This document shows positions 29,982-34,509 of a stretch of 34,509 nt of DNA, in pieces; the stretch's first letter is position 1; each line of letters opens with the position of its first letter. Origin of the DNA: an uncultured Granulosicoccaceae bacterium. Lineage in GTDB: Bacteria > Pseudomonadota > Gammaproteobacteria > Granulosicoccales > Granulosicoccaceae. The stretch covers positions 1 to 34,509 of the forward strand of contig CALHNS010000063.1 of NCBI GenBank assembly GCA_938035125.1, written 5' to 3'. The notes beneath the pieces are model-generated. The model was not told the DNA's origin. It did no database searches and saw only the letters and a program-made list of their open reading frames with translations. A program made the translations under genes and the position numbers.

Positions 29982-32900
29982 ATGTCCACACCTGCTGCCG
30001 AAATTGGTTCGCCCGCTGCCAACCCTACAAAAAACGTCCCCCTTCGATTTGTCACGGCAGCAAGCCTTTTTGATGGCCACGATGCATCCATCAATATCAT
30101 GCGCCGCATATTACAAAGCCAGGGTGTGGAGGTTATCCATCTGGGTCACAACCGCTCGGTTGCAGAAATCGTTAATGCAGCCGTGCAAGAAGATGCAAAC
30201 GGCATTGCGGTCAGCTCTTATCAAGGCGGCCACGTCGAATTTTTTGAATACATGATTGATAGCTTGCAAGCATTGGGTGCTGGCCACATCCCCATATTCG
30301 GCGGCGGTGGCGGCGTTATCATTCCTGATGAAATTCAGCGGCTGCACAACTACGGGGTAGCAAAAATCTACTCACCAAGCGATGGCCAATCGCTTGGATT
30401 GGTAGGCATGATTGAGCACATGATTACCACGGCAACTGAGCGCCTTGCTGATCGAAAGCAGCAGGTGGCTAATCCGGCCGTCGATGCGCATCCGCTGTTC
30501 ACAGAATCCCATAACAGTTTCAGTTCAAGTTCTCATCGGCCTCTTGCCACGTTACTTACGGCCATCGAAAACAATGAGTTGAGCCAATCTGCGCTAGCTA
30601 AATTAGAAAAAGGTGTGCAGTCGATGCAACGCCGTGTGCCTGTGTTGGGTATTACCGGCACAGGAGGCGCAGGAAAATCTTCGGTTACTGATGAATTTAT
30701 TCAACGTCTTAGATTCGATCAACGCGATGCGATTACCGCGGTATTAATCGCCATTGATCCTACGCGTCGTAAAAGCGGCGGTGCGTTGTTAGGCGACAGA
30801 ATTCGAATGAACGCTATCGGGCACGAATCCATTTTTATGCGCTCTATCGCCACTCGCGATGCCAAAGGTGAGGTGCCCGAATGTTTGCCCGCCATGCTGA
30901 ATGCTTGCCGACTAAGCGGGGTAGATTTAATCGTTGTTGAAACCCCTGGAATCGGGCAAGGGGATGCGGGAATTGTTCCCTATTGCGATACTTCTTTGTA
31001 CGTTATGACGCCTGAATTTGGTGCAGCCAGTCAGCTTGAAAAAATTGACATGTTGGATTACGCCGATGTAATCGCTATTAATAAATTTGATCGTAAAGGC
31101 GCTGACGATGCTTTACGTGATGTTCAAAAACAAGTGCAAAGAAACCGCGAAGCCTTTGATAAAAGCTCTGATGCTATGCCGGTGTTTGGCACTATGGCTG
31201 CACGATTTAATGATGATGGGGTCAGTTCGTTGTATCACGCGGTTGTGAACGAATTAAGTCAGCATGGGCTAAACCTATCATCTGGTGCACTGCAAGACCC
31301 AAAGGTCTCAGCCAGCACACGCGTTGAAGATATCATTCCTAAAAATCGACAGCGCTATCTATCTGGTATCGCCGATACGGTTCGTCAATATCATGAAAAG
31401 ACAAACGAACAATCTTTACTGGCCCGTGAACGTCAGCAGGTGCAAAGCACTAAAGCACTGCTTAATCAGAAATCGGATTTAAGTTCATCATCTGATGATG
31501 TGTATAGCGCAATAGATGCATTAATCGATGAAAGAAGTGACGCACTAAGTGCAGAATCCAAAGAATTAATAGAACGTTGGCCTGACACGGTTGCACAGTA
31601 TCGCGATGGTGCAAAAGAGCGAACCGTAGAGTCATTGAGCGGCACCGTGTTTAACCGAGTTTCTGTGCCTAACTACTCTGATCATGGAGACTTACTCAAT
31701 TGGCTCCGACGTGAAAACCTGCCAGGCTTTTTCCCCTTCACAGCCGGTGTTTTCCCATTTAAGCGCCAAGGCGAGGATCCCACTCGCATGTTTGCAGGTG
31801 AGGGCGATGCGTTTCGAACTAATAAACGTTTTAAGGCCCTGTCGGAACACTCCCCCGCAAAGCGTTTGTCCACCGCGTTTGATTCGGTAACGTTATACGG
31901 AAATGACCCGGCGGTTCGCCCTGATATTTACGGGAAAGTGGGCAATTCAGGGGTGTCGATTGCCACTGTTGAAGACATGCAAGCCTTGTATGACGGCTTT
32001 GATTTAACCGATCCGATGACTTCGGTATCCATGACGATAAATGGCCCGGCACCCACGATTTTAGCGTTCTATTTTATAACTGCTGTGCGTCAGCAAGTTC
32101 GTGTGTTCGAACAAAAAGAGGGGCGTACGCCTACACAAGAGCAATACCAAAACATAAGAGCTGAAACATTTGCAGCGGTTCGCGGCACGGTACAGGCGGA
32201 TATTTTAAAAGAGGATCAAGGACAGAATACGTGTTTGTTTTCTACTGAATTCAGTTTGAAAATGATGTCTGATATTCAAGAATGGTTTATTGATAATAAA
32301 GTTAAAAATTTTTACTCGGTATCAATTTCGGGCTATCACATTGCAGAAGCAGGCGCTAATCCCATAACGCAAATGGCCTTAACTTTGGCAAACGGTTTTA
32401 CTTATGTGGAAAGTTACTTGTCGCGTGGTATGCATATCGACGACTTTGCACCCAACTTATCGTTCTTCTTCAGTAATGGAATGGATCCCGAATACACCGT
32501 TTTAGGTCGCGTTGCGCGGCGTATATGGGCGATTGCCATGCGTGAACGTTTTGGTGCGAACGAGCGCAGTCAAAAGTTAAAATACCATGTGCAAACCAGC
32601 GGTCGTTCATTGCACGCACAAGAAATGGCCTTCAATGATATCCGCACCACCTTGCAGGCGTTAATTGCCATTTATGATAATTGTAATTCGTTGCACACTA
32701 ACGCCTACGATGAAGCGGTAACCACGCCCACCGATGAATCGGTGCGTCGTGCGGTAGCGATTCAGCTCATCATTAATCGTGAGTGGGGGTTAGCAAAAAA
32801 TGAAAATCCAAATCAAGGTAGTTTCATCATCGATGAACTAACCGATTTGGTTGAGGCTGCCGTGCTAGCAGAATTTGATCGAATTTCCGATCGCGGCGGT

Positions 32901-33278
32901 GTGCTGGGGGCAATGGAAACCGGCTATCAACGTGGCAAGATTCAAGACGAATCGATGCTGTATGAACACAAAAAACACGACGGTTCATTGCCAATTATTG
33001 GTGTGAATAGTTTCTTGAATGAAAATGAGGAACCAATAACAGACATCCTGCTTGCACGTTCTGATGATGCTGAGAAAGACAATCAAATTGCCCGTCTTAA
33101 CGATTTTCACGAACGGCATAAAGACAAAGCCAGCGCCGCAATAGAGCGGGTGCAGCAGGCGGTTATTTCCGGTGACAACGTGTTCGCAGAGCTCGTCCAT
33201 GCGGCTGAGGTTTGTTCTTTAGGTCAACTCACCGATGCTTTTTTTGCCGTTGGTGGGCAGTATCGGCGAAATTTATGA
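29982..33278 (+). CDS. icmF: Fused isobutyryl-CoA mutase IcmF
   Basis: Adenosylcobalamin enzyme that interconverts isobutyryl-CoA and n-butyryl-CoA, with its G-protein chaperone fused in the middle. From ATG 29982 (GGAA nine bases upstream) it is 1098 residues, the usual IcmF size; a TTG at 29967 would add five. The cobalamin domain (about 20-150) has DGHDASI with His33 as cobalt ligand and the later SSYQGGH and GGGGGVI motifs. The MeaB-like GTPase has GTGGAGKSS (226-234), then VVETPGIGQGD and the INKFDRKGAD motif. The mutase barrel (about 540 on) has FPFTAGVFPFKR, SVSMTINGPAP and ISGYHIAEAGANPITQ. Aligned by eye to methylmalonyl-CoA mutase, its Tyr89 and Arg207 positions are Phe591 and Gln748 here, the IcmF pair. 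Confidence 0.96.
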   Translation: MSTPAAEIGSPAANPTKNVPLRFVTAASLFDGHDASINIMRRILQSQGVEVIHLGHNRSVAEIVNAAVQEDANGIAVSSYQGGHVEFFEYMIDSLQALGAGHIPIFGGGGGVIIPDEIQRLHNYGVAKIYSPSDGQSLGLVGMIEHMITTATERLADRKQQVANPAVDAHPLFTESHNSFSSSSHRPLATLLTAIENNELSQSALAKLEKGVQSMQRRVPVLGITGTGGAGKSSVTDEFIQRLRFDQRDAITAVLIAIDPTRRKSGGALLGDRIRMNAIGHESIFMRSIATRDAKGEVPECLPAMLNACRLSGVDLIVVETPGIGQGDAGIVPYCDTSLYVMTPEFGAASQLEKIDMLDYADVIAINKFDRKGADDALRDVQKQVQRNREAFDKSSDAMPVFGTMAARFNDDGVSSLYHAVVNELSQHGLNLSSGALQDPKVSASTRVEDIIPKNRQRYLSGIADTVRQYHEKTNEQSLLARERQQVQSTKALLNQKSDLSSSSDDVYSAIDALIDERSDALSAESKELIERWPDTVAQYRDGAKERTVESLSGTVFNRVSVPNYSDHGDLLNWLRRENLPGFFPFTAGVFPFKRQGEDPTRMFAGEGDAFRTNKRFKALSEHSPAKRLSTAFDSVTLYGNDPAVRPDIYGKVGNSGVSIATVEDMQALYDGFDLTDPMTSVSMTINGPAPTILAFYFITAVRQQVRVFEQKEGRTPTQEQYQNIRAETFAAVRGTVQADILKEDQGQNTCLFSTEFSLKMMSDIQEWFIDNKVKNFYSVSISGYHIAEAGANPITQMALTLANGFTYVESYLSRGMHIDDFAPNLSFFFSNGMDPEYTVLGRVARRIWAIAMRERFGANERSQKLKYHVQTSGRSLHAQEMAFNDIRTTLQALIAIYDNCNSLHTNAYDEAVTTPTDESVRRAVAIQLIINREWGLAKNENPNQGSFIIDELTDLVEAAVLAEFDRISDRGGVLGAMETGYQRGKIQDESMLYEHKKHDGSLPIIGVNSFLNENEEPITDILLARSDDAEKDNQIARLNDFHERHKDKASAAIERVQQAVISGDNVFAELVHAAEVCSLGQLTDAFFAVGGQYRRNL

Positions 33279-33459
33279 TGTAATCGATGTGTTTGCTTGT
33301 TATTACCGGTTAGGTGGTCACAAGTAATTGATAAATATAACGATATGGCAATGATTGCCAACCAGTAGCCGGTCGCCGCAGAGTCTCTGTTCTATACTCG
33401 ATGAACATGAATAGATTCTTAAAACGCTCTTGATTCGAACGGTAGCAAAAGATACGGTC
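33279..33459 (+). promoter_or_regulatory. Gap between icmF and the PAS protein gene, with palindrome
   Basis: 181 bp. It holds a 15-base palindrome, TGGCAAT-G-ATTGCCA (33346-33360), about 100 bases before the next gene; it could be an operator. No T-run follows it, so it is not a clear terminator for icmF. A short frame MNRFLKRS (ATG 33409) ends just where the sensor frame opens; see the partial PAS gene for what this may mean. Confidence 0.35.
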
Positions 33460-34509
33460 ATGGAACCGCAAAGCGATAGTGTGGCACTTAAAGATGCCAG
33501 CCTAACTTATCGCGCCTGCTCAATGGCGTACGCCAAAAGCTTAGGTTGTGGTTCACCTGAACAGGTGATTGGGCGTACTGATTTAGATCTTCTACCTGAA
33601 CAAGTCGCACGTCAGCAGATGAGTTTGGATACTCAAATTCTGTTGTCAGCAAAAGCGGACATCAGCACCATCCGTTTAGGCAACAGCGCTAATCAAGCAT
33701 CTCAAGCATCAGCCACCGCAGCGATGATTGTTCGAACGCCTATCGTTGGCGATGGAAACATTGTTCAGGGTATTGATTTGAGGCTGATTGGCGGCCCACA
33801 GGTAGGTTCTCGCCAATCGGCAATTACCGTTGACTACGGCTTATTGGTGAATGAAGGTCTTCAGGGCAGCCTAATTATCAATGATCACGAAGTGTTGTTT
33901 GCTAACGATGCTGCAGCAAGAACATTAGGCTACAGCGGACCAGAACATCTTCAAACTACTGCGCTACTGCACGATTTATTCACGCGTGAACAGCTGGTGC
34001 ACCTAAAGCGAGCGGCAGTATCGGAAGCAAACGATCCTGCGCGCACGATGCGAGCCAGTGTGACTGCGCGCCGATTAAACGGTACGGGCGTTCGATTGAT
34101 CACCCGCACAGCATTAGTTAATTGGGGCTCATCCCACGCTACTTTATTATCTTTCGTTGATATTGGCGACGGCGATGCGCAAACCGTATCAACCAGAAAT
34201 GCAGAAACGAGCGGCCCGGTGGAAGGTGAAGCAAGCCTTATGAGGCGTCAACTTGATGCGTTACAACACGATGTGTCAATTCGTGCCGCCACCGTTCAAC
34301 CCATTGTAGGCAGCGAGGTTGATGGTGCCGAGGTTTCTCGTTCAGACTTAAACACGTCAAAGCCAACAGCGGTTACCACTACAGCTGTCGGTCAAACAGC
34401 GTCAATAAGTGCAGCTGCCGAAAATTCAGCTGCAAATCCGCAATCGCCAAATTCAGCCCAGGACGCAACCCGAGGCGCAACCCAAGGCGCAACCCAAGGC
34501 GCAACCCAG
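33460..34509 (+). CDS. PAS-domain sensor protein, partial
   Basis: At least 350 codons, open to the right edge. Two PAS-like domains are visible. The first covers about 5-115 (VALKDASLTYRACSMAYAKSLG, GRTDLDLLPEQ). The second covers about 128-248 (QGSLIINDHEVLFANDAAARTLGY, LHDLFTREQ, LLSFVDIGDG). A helical stretch (SLMRRQLDALQHDV) and a Ser/Ala/Thr-rich linker with GATQ repeats follow. The output domain (kinase, GGDEF or other) is beyond the window. No transmembrane segment appears, so it is probably cytoplasmic. Start is uncertain: ATG 33460 or TTG 33430. If the four-A run near 33420 had one more A, the frame would start at ATG 33409 as MNRFLKTLLIRTVAKDTVM. Confidence 0.72.
   Translation, partial: MEPQSDSVALKDASLTYRACSMAYAKSLGCGSPEQVIGRTDLDLLPEQVARQQMSLDTQILLSAKADISTIRLGNSANQASQASATAAMIVRTPIVGDGNIVQGIDLRLIGGPQVGSRQSAITVDYGLLVNEGLQGSLIINDHEVLFANDAAARTLGYSGPEHLQTTALLHDLFTREQLVHLKRAAVSEANDPARTMRASVTARRLNGTGVRLITRTALVNWGSSHATLLSFVDIGDGDAQTVSTRNAETSGPVEGEASLMRRQLDALQHDVSIRAATVQPIVGSEVDGAEVSRSDLNTSKPTAVTTTAVGQTASISAAAENSAANPQSPNSAQDATRGATQGATQGATQ
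34470..34509 (+). repeat. 12-base tandem repeat coding GATQ
   Basis: GGCGCAACCCAA-type units repeat at least three times up to the window edge, coding (Gly-Ala-Thr-Gln). The total number of copies is unknown because the window ends here. It lies in the linker after the second PAS domain; copy changes keep the frame. Confidence 0.85.

Overview
The window looks like chromosome of a free-living, probably marine, gammaproteobacterium. The evidence is EttA, SbmA, FkpA/SlyD-type isomerases, DusC, a LiuR-type MerR regulator and moderate GC. I cannot name the genus from sequence alone. About 37 protein genes are packed tightly on both strands. I found no rRNA, tRNA, CRISPR array, transposase, integrase or prophage gene, so this is mostly core and metabolic chromosome with a few lineage-specific surface genes.

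Layout. 1-767 (minus): a ZrgA-like (DUF2796) periplasmic protein cut by the window edge, preceded by a His-rich exported protein; probably zinc handling. 830-2568 (minus): a GH1 beta-glucosidase followed by a small disrupted frame. 2618-6415: an MBL-fold hydrolase, divergent from a plus-strand trio (exported Ig-like protein, EamA transporter, secreted lipase-like hydrolase). 6453-9011: a two-helix HAMP-like protein, a gamma-carbonic-anhydrase-type protein and SbmA. 9198-13749 (plus): ettA, upp, betA and a DUF1801 protein. 13811-17241 (minus): FkpA-type isomerase, a small lipoprotein, and an RbgA/YlqF GTPase overlapping an MFS transporter. 17293-19238: dusC converging with, and overlapping, a DUF6279 lipoprotein gene. 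19316-23495 (plus): slyD, an M48 protease with TPRs, an anchored esterase and a HIT protein. 23717-25078: an exported CBM-like/FN3 protein with a long Pro-Ala linker.

25083-33278 is the most coherent metabolic block. On the minus strand lie a MerR/LiuR regulator, a thiolase, an acyl-CoA dehydrogenase, a 2-hydroxychromene-2-carboxylate isomerase-like protein, a small membrane protein, a CDGSH iron-sulfur protein and a HAD phosphatase. Divergent from the regulator is icmF, the fused isobutyryl-CoA mutase. Together these suggest a branch that converts valine-derived isobutyryl-CoA to butyryl-CoA and then, through beta-oxidation, to acetyl-CoA. A palindrome inside a 20-bp promoter spacer between regulator and icmF fits MerR-type control.

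The window ends inside a PAS-domain sensor gene. I do not see a clear-cut new multi-gene system. The best leads are the icmF/LiuR divergon, the Pro-Ala-linked CBM/FN3 surface protein, the His-rich/ZrgA pair, the disrupted frame at 830-1136 and the antisense overlap of dusC with the DUF6279 gene.
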